Notes: a model not told the origin generated them from the sequence alone. Numbered from the stretch's first letter, positions 37,831 through 47,232 are shown. The stretch is 64,000 nucleotides of DNA from Planctomycetota bacterium (GCA_016200265.1 JACQFE010000013.1:62001-126000); one strand, 5' to 3'. A program made the numbers and translations.

Positions 37831-38931
37831 ATGAAGCTGCGGCCCATCGATAACCCGCCGAACCCGTATCTTTCGCAACATGCGGAATGGCTCGAGCCGC
37901 CGCCTGCCGCGAAATTGGAAATCTACGAGGAAACCAGCGGCTCCGTGCTCACGCACAACGACAGCCCCGACCTCGGCTTCGAGTGGTCCGTCAATCCTTA
38001 TCGCGGCTGCCAGCACGCCTGTGCGTATTGCTATGCCCGCCCCTATCACGAATATCTCGGCCTCGGCGCGGGGACTGATTTTGACACCAAGCTTGTGGTC
38101 AAAATCAATGCGGCTGAACTTCTCCACCGAGAATTCCGCAAGAAATCATGGCAGCGCGAGCTGGTCATGTTTTCCGGCATCACCGATTGCTACCAGCCGA
38201 TCGAAGCGAGCTACGGAATCACTCGGCAATGCCTTGATGTTTGCATTGAATTCAAGAACTCGGTGGGCATTATCACCAAGAACTTCCTCGTAGTCCGCGA
38301 TATCGACCGGCTTCAACAAATCGATCGAGTTGCGGGCGCCAAAGTCTCCATCAGCATTCCATTTGCGGATGAAAACGTGGCGAAATTGATCGAGCCGCAG
38401 GCGCCGCCGCCTTCTCGCCGATTCGAGGCCGTTCGACGACTCAGCGAGGCCGGCATCACCGTCAACGTCATGGTCGCGCCGATCATTCCAGGCCTGAACG
38501 ATCGGGATATTCCCAGTTTGTTGGAACGCGCAGCAGCCGCCGGTGCTTCCTCGGCTCATTACACCGCACTTCGGCTTTCAGGTAGCGTGCGACCGGTGTT
38601 TATCGAGCGTTTGCGCAAAGCACTGCCTGATCGGGCCGACCGCGTGCTCAATCGCATTCGTGAAATGCGCGGCGGCGAGCTGAACGATTCCCGCTTCGGC
38701 CACCGCATGAGCGGCCAGGGAGCGTATTGGGAAAGCATCAAGGATTTGTTTGAGCTAAGTCGGCGTCGATTTGGCCTTCAGGAAAAACAGGCGATCCATG
38801 GCAATGCGGACCCGCCCAACTACGCTTCGAAATCCGACAAAGAGCAATCGGATTCGTCGAAAATTAGAAATCTACCGGCCCCCCGTACTGAGTCCTCACT
38901 AGTTCAACTCCGCCTTCCTTTTGGATATTGA
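37831..38931 (+). CDS. Radical SAM protein, PA0069/Rv2578c-type (SPL-related)
   Basis: 366 residues. FEWSVNPYRGCQHACAYCYARP holds the radical SAM cluster Cys60, Cys64 and Cys67 (CxxxCxYCYARP), with the preceding NPYRGC typical of the spore-photoproduct-lyase-like PA0069 group. VMFSGITDCYQPIEASYGITRQCL, VGIITKNFLVVRDIDRL and VNVMVAPIIPGLND follow, as in the family. The last ~45 residues are Ser/Lys-rich and probably disordered. The reaction is unknown for this family. A DNA- or nucleotide-related radical chemistry is only suggested by distant kinship to SplB. It is divergent from the CPBP gene. Confidence 0.88.
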   Translation: MKLRPIDNPPNPYLSQHAEWLEPPPAAKLEIYEETSGSVLTHNDSPDLGFEWSVNPYRGCQHACAYCYARPYHEYLGLGAGTDFDTKLVVKINAAELLHREFRKKSWQRELVMFSGITDCYQPIEASYGITRQCLDVCIEFKNSVGIITKNFLVVRDIDRLQQIDRVAGAKVSISIPFADENVAKLIEPQAPPPSRRFEAVRRLSEAGITVNVMVAPIIPGLNDRDIPSLLERAAAAGASSAHYTALRLSGSVRPVFIERLRKALPDRADRVLNRIREMRGGELNDSRFGHRMSGQGAYWESIKDLFELSRRRFGLQEKQAIHGNADPPNYASKSDKEQSDSSKIRNLPAPRTESSLVQLRLPFGY

Positions 38932-39336
38932 ACTCAACGCGCACATTTTGCGGGTGCATCAATCGACCGGTGGCGGAAATTCCAAAAATTCGCCATCTGA
39001 GCGAGATTTCTCTTGCAATCCGCGATCAGGCTCATCAGACTAGCGCGTTCTATCGCCTCGCGGGCGAAACCGCGAACAGGTCCTGATCCTGATAGCGTCA
39101 GTGGTTGTGTTTCCATCGTTCGGAGCGCGTGCCAGTGCGGTGGAACGATTCGGAGGAAACGGCACATGCAGAGAACCCGATTCGCACAAGTTGGTTGCCT
39201 TTGCGCGGTGGCATCGCTTGGAGGGCTACCTGGGCGAAGCTCATGGGTGCCGTCGTTCGAACTTCAATTCACTTCGACCCTTGGAGGTTGCGTTAACCCA
39301 TAAGGGCGGATTCACGTAGCTTGGAGGAAAGCGATT
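38932..39336. other. Intergenic region with a possible small ORF
   Basis: About 405 bases between the radical SAM gene and the serine protease. The one item of interest is a short ORF at 39166-39303, reported separately. No promoter matches the consensus well, and there are no obvious repeats. Confidence 0.5.
39166..39303 (+). CDS. Possible small secreted or leader-like peptide (45 aa)
   Basis: GGAGGAAAC lies eight bases before an ATG, a spacing better than for many real genes here. The product begins MQRTRFAQVGCLCAVASLGG, which resembles the start of a signal peptide, and then has no recognisable domain. It ends 33 bases before the protease gene. It could be a truncated gene, a leader or an accidental frame. 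Confidence 0.3.
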   Translation: MQRTRFAQVGCLCAVASLGGLPGRSSWVPSFELQFTSTLGGCVNP

Positions 39337-40935
39337 ATGAAAAACAGTCGGAGGTTTCTGTTAGCAGCTGCTCTTGCCATGGCGACCGTCGCCTTTGCCG
39401 CCGACAAGATACCTGCCGGACGACCGCAGTCCGTCATGCCCGAGGTAGCCACCGAAGGTCTTTCGGCTGCCGAGTCAGCGGCAATCCAAACGGGGATTGC
39501 CAATTGGCTCGCGGCCGAACGCCCTGACGCGGTGGTTAAGAACCCTGTTCGCGTATCGCTGTCCGCTGAACAGATTAACAGCATCGAGTACCCCGAGCCG
39601 GTGAACGCGGCTCCACTCAAAGTCGGCATGGTCATTCCAGCGCCCAACGTTCTCTCGATCAGTGGATTCGTCAGCCCCAAAACGGGGATGATCCTGCGGG
39701 AAAGTGGCCTGGCAGGCGGACAACTCACTAGGAATGCTGCCGGCGATTACATCTGGTCAGTCAACGTCGGCTCGGAAGGGGCGGGCGGCATTCGACTTCA
39801 TATCGAGAATCTGAATCTTCCCCCTAGGGCCGAATTGTATTTCTACAGCGACAGCGGTGAGGCTTACGGCCCATACGTCGGTACAGGCCCCGAGGCCAAC
39901 GGTGACTTGTGGACTCCGTCGATTGTCGGCGACGTGGGAACGTTACAAGTTCGCGTGAACGCTTCGGCTTCCAAAGCGGATCTGGCCAGCGTAAGCCTGA
40001 ATGTAACAGAGATCGGCCATATCAGCCGTAGCTTTTACGGGGTACCCAATGGGAATCTGGGAGCGCAAGGCGGCGTGGCCTCGTTCTGCTCGTTCAATGC
40101 GCCGTGCATTATTAACAACAGATGCCAGAGCAATTCCGCACTGAATAACGATGAATGGGCGGTCGCCAAGATGCTGTGGGTTAAGAATCCATACATTTAC
40201 ACCTGCTCCGGCGGGCTCATCGCCGACAGCGACTCCAGCACCCAAATTCCATATTTCATGACCGCCGGTCACTGCCTGAGCCAAAGCAACAGCGGTCTGG
40301 AGGCCTTTTTCCACTATACGGTCCCATGTGGAACCTCAACCTGCACGGCGACCTTCACTGATCCTCCGAATAACTTGATTTCGGGCAAGACCGTGGGGGC
40401 CACGCTGTTGGCCCACGGATCGATTTCCAGCGGTGATTATTGCCTGCTACAGCTGAGCCAGACGCCGCCTGCAGGTAGCATCTTCCTCGGTTGGAACAAT
40501 ACCGCGATCTCCGGGTCCAATGGCACGCCACTCTATCGCATCAGTCACCCCGAGGGTGCACCGCAGGCCTATTCCGATCAAACGGTTGACACCAGCGCAG
40601 GCACCTGCCAAGGCTGGCCACGTGGACCACTCGTTTACAGCCGCGGTCAGACCGGCGGCACTCAAGGTGGAAGCAGCGGATCGCCGGTCATTAATTCGTC
40701 CGGACAATTCGTTGGCCAGCTCTTAGGAGGCTGTGGTACCAACATCAATGATGACTGCGACAATGCATCCAACGCAACGGTCGATGGCGCTTTCGCATAC
40801 TACTATAGCGCTGTCGCCCCCTGGCTCGCCGGCGGTGGCGGTGGTTGTGGCGCAACAGGCTCATCGTGCACGAGCAACGCGGATTGCTGCTCGAACAGTT
40901 GCAAGGGTGCGCCGGGAAACAAGACTTGCAAGTAA
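39337..40935 (+). CDS. Secreted trypsin-like serine protease with C-terminal Cys-knot-like tail
   Basis: GGAGG before the ATG and a signal peptide (RRFLLAAALAMATVAFA) support the start. An N-terminal propeptide region of about 240 residues is followed by the chymotrypsin-fold domain. The catalytic triad is His312 in FMTAGHCLS, Asp367 in SGDYCLLQL and Ser447 in GGSSGSPV. The arrangement with an early CS-containing segment resembles lysyl-endopeptidase-like enzymes. The last ~30 residues contain eight Cys in a knottin-like pattern (CGATGSSCTSNADCCSNSC...), an unusual appendix. No sorting signal is present, so it is probably released. A strong terminator follows at 40971. Confidence 0.88.
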   Translation: MKNSRRFLLAAALAMATVAFAADKIPAGRPQSVMPEVATEGLSAAESAAIQTGIANWLAAERPDAVVKNPVRVSLSAEQINSIEYPEPVNAAPLKVGMVIPAPNVLSISGFVSPKTGMILRESGLAGGQLTRNAAGDYIWSVNVGSEGAGGIRLHIENLNLPPRAELYFYSDSGEAYGPYVGTGPEANGDLWTPSIVGDVGTLQVRVNASASKADLASVSLNVTEIGHISRSFYGVPNGNLGAQGGVASFCSFNAPCIINNRCQSNSALNNDEWAVAKMLWVKNPYIYTCSGGLIADSDSSTQIPYFMTAGHCLSQSNSGLEAFFHYTVPCGTSTCTATFTDPPNNLISGKTVGATLLAHGSISSGDYCLLQLSQTPPAGSIFLGWNNTAISGSNGTPLYRISHPEGAPQAYSDQTVDTSAGTCQGWPRGPLVYSRGQTGGTQGGSSGSPVINSSGQFVGQLLGGCGTNINDDCDNASNATVDGAFAYYYSAVAPWLAGGGGGCGATGSSCTSNADCCSNSCKGAPGNKTCK

Positions 40936-40970
40936 ACTGACTTAACGGACAGGATTTCCAGTTTGAAGCA

Positions 40971-41003
40971 GGGCGGGGGTCGATTCGGCCTCCGCCCTTT
41001 TTT
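40971..41003 (+). terminator. Rho-independent terminator after the serine protease
   Basis: GGGCGGGGGTCG, loop ATT, CGGCCTCCGCCC, then six T. The 12-base stem (two G-U pairs) with the T-run makes a strong intrinsic terminator on the plus strand. Confidence 0.85.
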
Positions 41004-41070
41004 CTTGCTTCCTAACGGAATCCTCCGCGCGGCAACGGATCCCGCGTTCCATGTGAGAATCGTGGGCAGG

Positions 41071-42834
41071 CTAAGGAAGCTTAGAATGCGCGGCGCATTT
41101 GATGATGGTTCCCCTGGCCGACTGCGGCAAAAGTTTTCCGCGACTCCATCGACTTGTGGCCGTCGACACGCAACTTACAAAGGCGCCGTGGTTGCGGGCA
41201 TCCATTTTGCATCGCAAGACATCGTCGGCCATCGTACAGCCGTTTTTCTGGAGCATGTTGGAGACGCCCGTATCGCAGCCGTCGATTGACAGCATTGTTG
41301 AAAGATCGGAGTGTGGGCATACGTCTTTCACATCCGGCAGGCCGTCGCCATCCGTGTCCAGGGCACAGCTTAGCCCATCACCGAGATATCCGTCGTTGCA
41401 GGCGCAGGCGAAGCTTCCCGGCGTGTTTGTGCATGTGGCGTTGGCATCGCAGTTGTCCGTACCGTTTGCGCATTCGTCGATATCCTGCGAACAATCCGCC
41501 CTGGTCCAACCGCTGTCGCACACACAGGAATCGTCGTCGTTGCACGACCCCTTGGCCGAACAACTCGTCGCCGGATCGCAGGCGAATTCAAACGCCCCGA
41601 CGTCACAGGCTCCTCCATGCGGCCGAGCAAAGCCGCGTTGGTCGGTATCGACTGTGCATTGGCTGGCGGGAATCAGATTGATTGCTGGGCTTCCCGGCAA
41701 TAGGGCGTGCGTCATCGTCAGCCCGCCGTTGTCCGCGAGCGGGCCAAGTCGCGGATCAGTATTCGGCCGGTCCGTTGGTTGATTCAAGCCGCAGGTACCG
41801 TCGGTGTCCAAATTATACCCGTCGCTAACGGATGGAACTCCAGCCAGCCCGTGAAAACTGCAATTGCCGCCTGAACGCTGACCAGCGATGACGGAGTGCG
41901 AGAATTTCATTGTTGCAGAATAGTAATCATCATATTCATTCTGAACTCCCCCGGCACCATAAATCGACGCGTTGTCAGTTACAGTGCAATGATCCAGCAT
42001 GAGGCTGTCATTTGTTGTTCCAGCGAAAGAAACGCCTGCGCCGCCAGCTCCTCCAAATGGGTTCCCAAATGATTCGTTCCCACTTATTGTGCAATTCGTC
42101 AAGGTCGCGCTTGCACGGTAGACCACGAGCCCACCATAGAAACGGTTGCCCATGATCGCGCATCGTTCGAACTTCGCTTGCCCGTATGCTAGCACGCATC
42201 CCGTCCCAATGTTGTTAGCAATCGTTGTATCAGACAGGAAATTCGATCCACCAATGAGAACTACGCCGTCTCCCGCCAAATTTCCTTGGATCACGCTGTC
42301 GTATATCGTGACGGATCCAGATGCGGAGACCGCTCCTCCTGATTCCGCACTGCTAGCTTCGATCCGAACTTGGTCCATCGTCAGTGCTCCCATTGCAAGA
42401 ATCGCTCCCCCATAAAATTTGACGTTGGAAATTCCCTGTGGACGGCTACCCCCCATCAATGAAAGATCAACCAGCGTCAGTTCGCTTCTAAACGGAACCG
42501 TGAAAAATCGAAATGGCGGCGCGTGTGGACCCGGCTGAATCGTCGCTCCGTTTCCGATGATCGTCAGGCTCCCGGAAATCTCCGGCAAAGCGGAATCGCC
42601 GAGTTCCGTACTTGATCCCAAGGTCGTCAGCGAAATGACGTTCGCCTCGGGCGGCAGATCGATCAAAATCACATCGGCATCGGGCGTTGCATTGGCATCG
42701 ATGATCGCCTGACGCAGAGTGCCCACATACCTGTCAAGTGTGTTGCTGACCACGTATGTGGCCGCATTCGTTGTATTTGCCGTCAGACCGAAACACGGAA
42801 TGACCACGCCCCACACTTTCGCAAATCGCAGCAT
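41071..42834 (-). CDS. Secreted beta-helix/EGF/thrombospondin-3-like protein (paralogue A)
   Basis: The ATG at 42834 opens a signal peptide (FAKVWGVVIPCFGLTANTTNA). Residues ~30-390 form a right-handed beta-helix of the polymorphic-outer-membrane type: GTLRQAIIDANATPDADVI, repeated N/G/S-rich turns such as CTISGNES and CTVTDNAS, then QPTDRPNTDPRLGPLADNGG and THALLPGSPAINLIP. Two EGF-like modules follow (CDSGWTRADCSQDIDECANG), then a calcium-binding TSP3-like DTDGDGLPDVKDVCP. The last ~85 residues are a Cys-bearing module (NGCTMADDVLRCKMDARNHG, FVSCVS, KCAAHSKLP). I recall that C-terminal module from other planctomycete and metagenomic secreted proteins. Adhesion or polysaccharide binding is possible but not shown. 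It is a paralogue of the next gene. Confidence 0.85.
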   Translation of the reverse strand: MLRFAKVWGVVIPCFGLTANTTNAATYVVSNTLDRYVGTLRQAIIDANATPDADVILIDLPPEANVISLTTLGSSTELGDSALPEISGSLTIIGNGATIQPGPHAPPFRFFTVPFRSELTLVDLSLMGGSRPQGISNVKFYGGAILAMGALTMDQVRIEASSAESGGAVSASGSVTIYDSVIQGNLAGDGVVLIGGSNFLSDTTIANNIGTGCVLAYGQAKFERCAIMGNRFYGGLVVYRASATLTNCTISGNESFGNPFGGAGGAGVSFAGTTNDSLMLDHCTVTDNASIYGAGGVQNEYDDYYSATMKFSHSVIAGQRSGGNCSFHGLAGVPSVSDGYNLDTDGTCGLNQPTDRPNTDPRLGPLADNGGLTMTHALLPGSPAINLIPASQCTVDTDQRGFARPHGGACDVGAFEFACDPATSCSAKGSCNDDDSCVCDSGWTRADCSQDIDECANGTDNCDANATCTNTPGSFACACNDGYLGDGLSCALDTDGDGLPDVKDVCPHSDLSTMLSIDGCDTGVSNMLQKNGCTMADDVLRCKMDARNHGAFVSCVSTATSRWSRGKLLPQSARGTIIKCAAHSKLP

Positions 42835-42978
42835 TTGAAAACTTCCAATAAGGCGACACAGGGCGGGCTACCACTGCGATCATTACGATCGCAACGGTAG
42901 GATCATTATACCCAATGAATTCGCAAATGTAAATGCCACGTCATGTCGGAGACTCAAAAAGGCCGTAGAAGATGACTG

Positions 42979-44694
42979 TTATGGAATGCTCGAATGCGAG
43001 GCGCATTTCACGACGACAGTCTTGTCCGACCAGAGGATGAGTTTCTGCCGAATCCAGGCATTTGACGCCGACGACACGCATCGGACGAATGCGACATGAC
43101 TGCGGGCAGCCTTTTGGCATCGATGAACGTCGTCGGTCATGGTGCAGCCATTGACCTGAAGCCTGTTCGACAGGCCCGTGTCGCAACCGTCGATGACGAG
43201 CCTGGCTGCGAGGTCGGAATTCGGGCAGGCATCTTTTTGAGTGGGCAATCCATCGCCGTCACCATCCGGCAGGCAAGTGAATCCATCGCCGACGGAGCCG
43301 GTGTCGCACGCGCACGTGAAGCCGCCCGGCGTGTTGGTACACGTCGCATTGGCGTCGCAACGAGCCGTGCCGTTCGCGCACTCATCGATGTCCTTCGAGC
43401 AGTCCGAACCGCTCCAGCCTCGATCGCAAAAACACGAGTCATTGTCTTTGCACGATGCTCGTCCCGAGCAGGTAGTGGCCGAATCGCACGCGAATTCAAA
43501 CGCCCCCGCGTCGCAGGCTCCGCCATGCGGTCGAACAAATCCCCGTTGATCCTCATCTACGATGCACTCGTCTACGGGAATCAGATTGATCGCCGGATTT
43601 CCCGGCAAGAGTGCGTGGGTCATCGTCGGCCCGCCGTTGTCGGCCAGCGGTCCAAGGAAAGAATCCGTGTTCGGTCTGTCGGTGGGCTGATCCAGGCTGC
43701 AACTTCCATCGGTGTCGACGTTAAAGCCTTCGCTCAAAAAATTAACGCTGTAACAGTTCACGGAATTGGCGAGGATGGTATGGGAAAGCGTCACCCGGTT
43801 CGGGTAGTAATAATCGTTTTCGATCGCGCCCTGCCCGAATGAAAGAACATTGTTGGCGACCGTGCAATGGATGAGCGACAAGGGGCCGGGGCCAAAATGA
43901 TAGATGGCCGGCCCCTGGTTTCCGCTCAGAGTGGAATTGATCATCGTGACGGAGCCGTAAGCGGTTTCAACGGCGATCAATTTGTTATTATGGATCGTGC
44001 AGCGGTCAACTGTCACCGTCCCACTCACAAAGTTGACGCCGCCAACGACATTTGCCTCGTTGGCGCTGATCGTCGAATCGGTCAATCGTGCATCGACGCC
44101 GATGAAATGGATGCCGCCGCTCAGATTGGCGTTGTTGCCGTTGACGATGGAGTCTTCGATCACGAGGTGGCCGTCGGCGTAGATTCCGCCGCCAAGTCCT
44201 GCGCTGCAACCCGTCAATGATACATCTTTGAGGTGCAACGATCCGATCGAGCATATCCCGCCGCCATTTTCAGCGATCGCTAACGGGCAAGTACGAAGAT
44301 CTTGTTTCGCAACGCCGCCGATGATTGCCGCATCGACAATCGATAGGCTACTACCTGCCGGGACGTAAAAAAGACGGAACAAGGGCGATTTGGGGTCGCG
44401 CCTGATGGTTGCACTATGGCCATTGATGGTGAGCGTGTTGGCGATGTCCGGCAGGCCGGTGCAGCCGAATGCCGTGCCGCCGATGGTTGTCAGGGTGATG
44501 TCGTTGGCGTTCGTTGGAAGCTGAATCTCGATGATGTTTTCGCTGCCCGCGGCGTTGGCGTCGAGGATCGCCTGGCGAAGAGAGCCGGGACCGCTATCAC
44601 TGCCGTTGGTCACGGTGAATGTCTCCGCTCGCAGCGGATTTGCCGCAAAAAACGAGCAAACCAAAAATGTCGCGCCATGGCCTCTGAAACGCAA
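42979..44694 (-). CDS. Secreted beta-helix/EGF/thrombospondin-3-like protein (paralogue B)
   Basis: I prefer a TTG start at 44694: GGGGGG precedes it, and the product then begins with a good signal peptide (RFRGHGATFLVCSFFAANPLRA). The ATG at 44841 would add 49 residues without one. The 571-residue product mirrors paralogue A block for block. It has GSLRQAILDANAAGSENIIEI, beta-helix turns (STISANEA, CTIHNNKL), QPTDRPNTDSFLGPLADNGG, THALLPGNPAINLIPVDECI, EGF modules (DIDECANGTARCDAN), GDGDGLPTQKDACP and the same Cys-bearing end (NGCTMTDDVHRCQKAARSH, KCASHSSIP). The two genes are a tandem duplication that has diverged. It lies 124 bp from pepD on the divergent strand. Confidence 0.84.
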   Translation of the reverse strand: MRFRGHGATFLVCSFFAANPLRAETFTVTNGSDSGPGSLRQAILDANAAGSENIIEIQLPTNANDITLTTIGGTAFGCTGLPDIANTLTINGHSATIRRDPKSPLFRLFYVPAGSSLSIVDAAIIGGVAKQDLRTCPLAIAENGGGICSIGSLHLKDVSLTGCSAGLGGGIYADGHLVIEDSIVNGNNANLSGGIHFIGVDARLTDSTISANEANVVGGVNFVSGTVTVDRCTIHNNKLIAVETAYGSVTMINSTLSGNQGPAIYHFGPGPLSLIHCTVANNVLSFGQGAIENDYYYPNRVTLSHTILANSVNCYSVNFLSEGFNVDTDGSCSLDQPTDRPNTDSFLGPLADNGGPTMTHALLPGNPAINLIPVDECIVDEDQRGFVRPHGGACDAGAFEFACDSATTCSGRASCKDNDSCFCDRGWSGSDCSKDIDECANGTARCDANATCTNTPGGFTCACDTGSVGDGFTCLPDGDGDGLPTQKDACPNSDLAARLVIDGCDTGLSNRLQVNGCTMTDDVHRCQKAARSHVAFVRCVSSASNAWIRQKLILWSDKTVVVKCASHSSIP

Positions 44695-44965
44695 CGAAGG
44701 ATTCCCCCCGCAAAACAATCCGTCGATTGGATTTGGATATCTGCAAAAAAGCTGAATACTTGGATTGAATTGTATCAAGTTTGCGCCGGAATATGGAAGA
44801 AAATCGGTCACAAATTGTGAACATGGTTTGGGATTCGCCATTCATGATGGCCCCATTGCAGCTAACCTTGCGATTCAAAATCAGCCGGTGACAACGTGCG
44901 GAAAATCACCTACAGGCCTAAAATGGCCCTGAAGTCAAAACCACTAATCTTTCGGAGGCTGAAAA

Positions 44966-46462
44966 ATGACGCCCAAATCAGGAAAGTCCCTCGTTGATCT
45001 CGAACCCAAGGTCGTTTGGCAGTTCTTTGCGGAAATCGCCTCCGTTCCGCGGCCTTCGAAACAGGAGCAGCGGATTCGGAAGCATGTGATCGAGTTGGCG
45101 CGGCGGAGCGGGCTTACGGCCAAGGAAGACGCGACGGGAAATCTGGTGGTTCCAGTGAAGGCGACGGCCGGTCATGAGAAAGCACCGATCACCGTGCTGC
45201 AGGCCCATCTCGACATGGTGTGCGAGAAGAACTCCGGAACCATGCACGATTTTCATAACGAAGGAATCAAGACGCTCATTGAAACCGAAGGCTCGACCGG
45301 CGAGCAGATTGTTCGTGCCGACGGAACGACGCTCGGCGCTGACAACGGAATCGGTGTGGCGTTGGCGCTCGCGGCGGCCACTTCGTCGGACGTCGTGCAT
45401 GGCCCCCTGGAACTGCTGTTCACGATTGATGAAGAGGACGGAATGACCGGGGCCAAGTCGTTGGCGCCGAAATCATTTGACGGTCGGCGCATGATTAACC
45501 TCGATTCCGAAGAAGATGACGCCCTGTACATCGGGTGCGCCGGCGGCTGCGATGTGAATCTTTCGTGGACATTTGACGCGTCAGTGCCGCCATCTGGCAC
45601 GGAAACCTGCATCGTAAGCATCGGCGGTTTACGCGGCGGGCACTCAGGCGGCGATATTCATGAAGGCCGCGCCAATGCGATCAAGATCCTCTCGCGAACG
45701 CTGCTTCGAGCCGACAAGCCGGTGCAACTCGTTCGCATCAACGGCGGCAGCAAGCGAAACGCAATTCCCCGCGAGGCCGAGGCACTGGTCGTTGGCGCGT
45801 CCGGGATCGCCGTCGCATTGCAAAAGGCCGCTGCCGAAGTCGCCGCAGAAGGAAAAATTGAATCGTTCGAGCCCCAGGTTCTGATCCGCGCGGAGCGGAC
45901 GAACTTGGAAACTGGTCAGCGCGCTATCGGTTCTGCCGACACCGCTCGCGTACTGGCCGCATTGATGGCGATTCCCAGCGGCGTCATTGGAATGCACCCC
46001 AAAATCACGGGATTGGTGGAGACATCCAACAATCTTTCGACCATTTCAACATCGACGGACGCGACTCGATGCACGATCCAGGTCGGCTTGCTCGCCCGCA
46101 GCTCATCTGCTTCGCGAATTCGCGAAACCGTGGAACAACTTGAATCCATAGGGCGAATGTGCGTCGCTCAAACGTCACGCAATAACGCCTATCCCGGCTG
46201 GTCGCCCAACCCGGATTCCCCGTTGCTTGGCGTCTGCCGCCGGGTGTATCAGCAGACCTTGAAGTCCGAGCCAAGGGTGGCGGCCATCCATGCGGGCCTG
46301 GAATGCGGCATCATCGGCGACCTGGTCGGAGGGATGGATATGGTTTCACTAGGCCCGACGATTCGCGGCGCCCATAGTCCCGATGAGCGCGTTTACGTTG
46401 CTTCGGTGGAACGCACATGGCGGTACCTCAAAGGATTGCTGAGCGAGCTCGCCAAGGCTTGA
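44966..46462 (+). CDS. pepD: Aminoacyl-histidine dipeptidase (peptidase D, M20C)
   Basis: 498 residues, typical of M20C. TTTCGGAGGCTGAAAA gives a clear ribosome site. The metal-site blocks are TVLQAHLDMVCEKN (His, Asp), GADNGIGVALALAA (bridging Asp), TIDEEDGMTGAK (Glu pair), NLDSEEDDALYIGCAGGC and, near the end, HAGLECGIIGD. It cleaves dipeptides such as Xaa-His and many others in the cytoplasm. A degraded copy of its 3' end lies at 47133. Confidence 0.94.
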   Translation: MTPKSGKSLVDLEPKVVWQFFAEIASVPRPSKQEQRIRKHVIELARRSGLTAKEDATGNLVVPVKATAGHEKAPITVLQAHLDMVCEKNSGTMHDFHNEGIKTLIETEGSTGEQIVRADGTTLGADNGIGVALALAAATSSDVVHGPLELLFTIDEEDGMTGAKSLAPKSFDGRRMINLDSEEDDALYIGCAGGCDVNLSWTFDASVPPSGTETCIVSIGGLRGGHSGGDIHEGRANAIKILSRTLLRADKPVQLVRINGGSKRNAIPREAEALVVGASGIAVALQKAAAEVAAEGKIESFEPQVLIRAERTNLETGQRAIGSADTARVLAALMAIPSGVIGMHPKITGLVETSNNLSTISTSTDATRCTIQVGLLARSSSASRIRETVEQLESIGRMCVAQTSRNNAYPGWSPNPDSPLLGVCRRVYQQTLKSEPRVAAIHAGLECGIIGDLVGGMDMVSLGPTIRGAHSPDERVYVASVERTWRYLKGLLSELAKA

Positions 46463-46505
46463 GGAAGTTTTCGTCATTGGAATTCATGAAACAGGCCGAC
46501 CGATC

Positions 46506-47102
46506 ATGGCTGTCGAAATCCGTGAAGATGCGCGATGCTTGAAGTGCGGCTACCGACTTCAAGGCCTGCCGAACGCGGTGTGCCCGGAGTGTGGGCGAGC
46601 ATTCGCGCCACACGATCCGACCACATTCGATGACGATTACCGCAAGTTGCGGCGAACGCGAAAGCGAAGGCGAGTGCTGAGTGCCATAGCGTGCTTTCTC
46701 GTTGCCGCCGCCCTGTTTCCGCAAGGAACTTTCAAGGCGCAACTCAAGATGCACTGCTCGCTCTGCGGATACGAAATGGAAGCCGTGCGCTGGGAACTCC
46801 GGCCGCCGAATTGGATACCTTTTCGGTACCCCGGCTGGACAAGGTCCACTACGACACAGAACCCAAATGGAAATGACTGCGTAAGGCACCAATTCGACGC
46901 GTCCATGTCGGCGCAATGCGCCCGCGGCGTCGGCAAGCTCAGTGCGAGCACCTCACGAAGCAACGGTGACGGCGAGCGCCAGTTCGATACCATTATTAAC
47001 GGAGTGATCGTTACGTCGGAAAGTGCGGCCGACGTCTTGAAGGTCGTCATGTGGCCTTCAACCTGCGGCGTGACGATCGGGAAGCAGTTGGTAGAACCAT
47101 AA
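46506..47102 (+). CDS. Zinc-ribbon membrane protein of unknown function
   Basis: 198 residues. It begins CLKCGYRLQGLPNAVCPECGRAF, a four-Cys zinc ribbon with the CxxCGYxLxGLP pattern that is very common at the N terminus of uncharacterised planctomycete proteins. It is followed by TTFDDDYRKLRR, a basic stretch and one membrane helix (SAIACFLVAAALF). The rest is outside or beyond the membrane, with a second pair of Cys (CSLCG) and a short beta-rich tail. The ribbon lies inside the cell and may bind a partner or RNA; nothing more is known. It follows pepD by 43 bases, but the gene at 47133 shows that this gene may have been inserted between two pepD-like copies. Confidence 0.7.
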   Translation: MAVEIREDARCLKCGYRLQGLPNAVCPECGRAFAPHDPTTFDDDYRKLRRTRKRRRVLSAIACFLVAAALFPQGTFKAQLKMHCSLCGYEMEAVRWELRPPNWIPFRYPGWTRSTTTQNPNGNDCVRHQFDASMSAQCARGVGKLSASTSRSNGDGERQFDTIINGVIVTSESAADVLKVVMWPSTCGVTIGKQLVEP

Positions 47103-47132
47103 TGAGGGGGACGCTGGGGAACGTCATCGGAA

Positions 47133-47232
47133 ATACGCGGCGCCCGTGATCGCGGCGATCGGGTGTACATGGCCTCTGTCGAGCACATATTGCGATATTT
47201 GACGGCTCTCGTAAGTGAATTTGCACGCGGCT
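47133..47232 (+). pseudogene. Degraded 3' fragment of a pepD-like gene
   Basis: In the +3 frame the sequence reads IRGARDRGDRVYMASVEHILRYLTALVSEF split as IRGA..DRVYMASVE..LRYLTAL.SE. It aligns with the very end of PepD (IRGAHSPDERVYVASVERTWRYLKGLLSE). The nucleotide match is also visible, including CGCGGCGCCC. There is no upstream coding in frame and no stop at the PepD end, so this is a remnant, not a gene. Confidence 0.65.
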
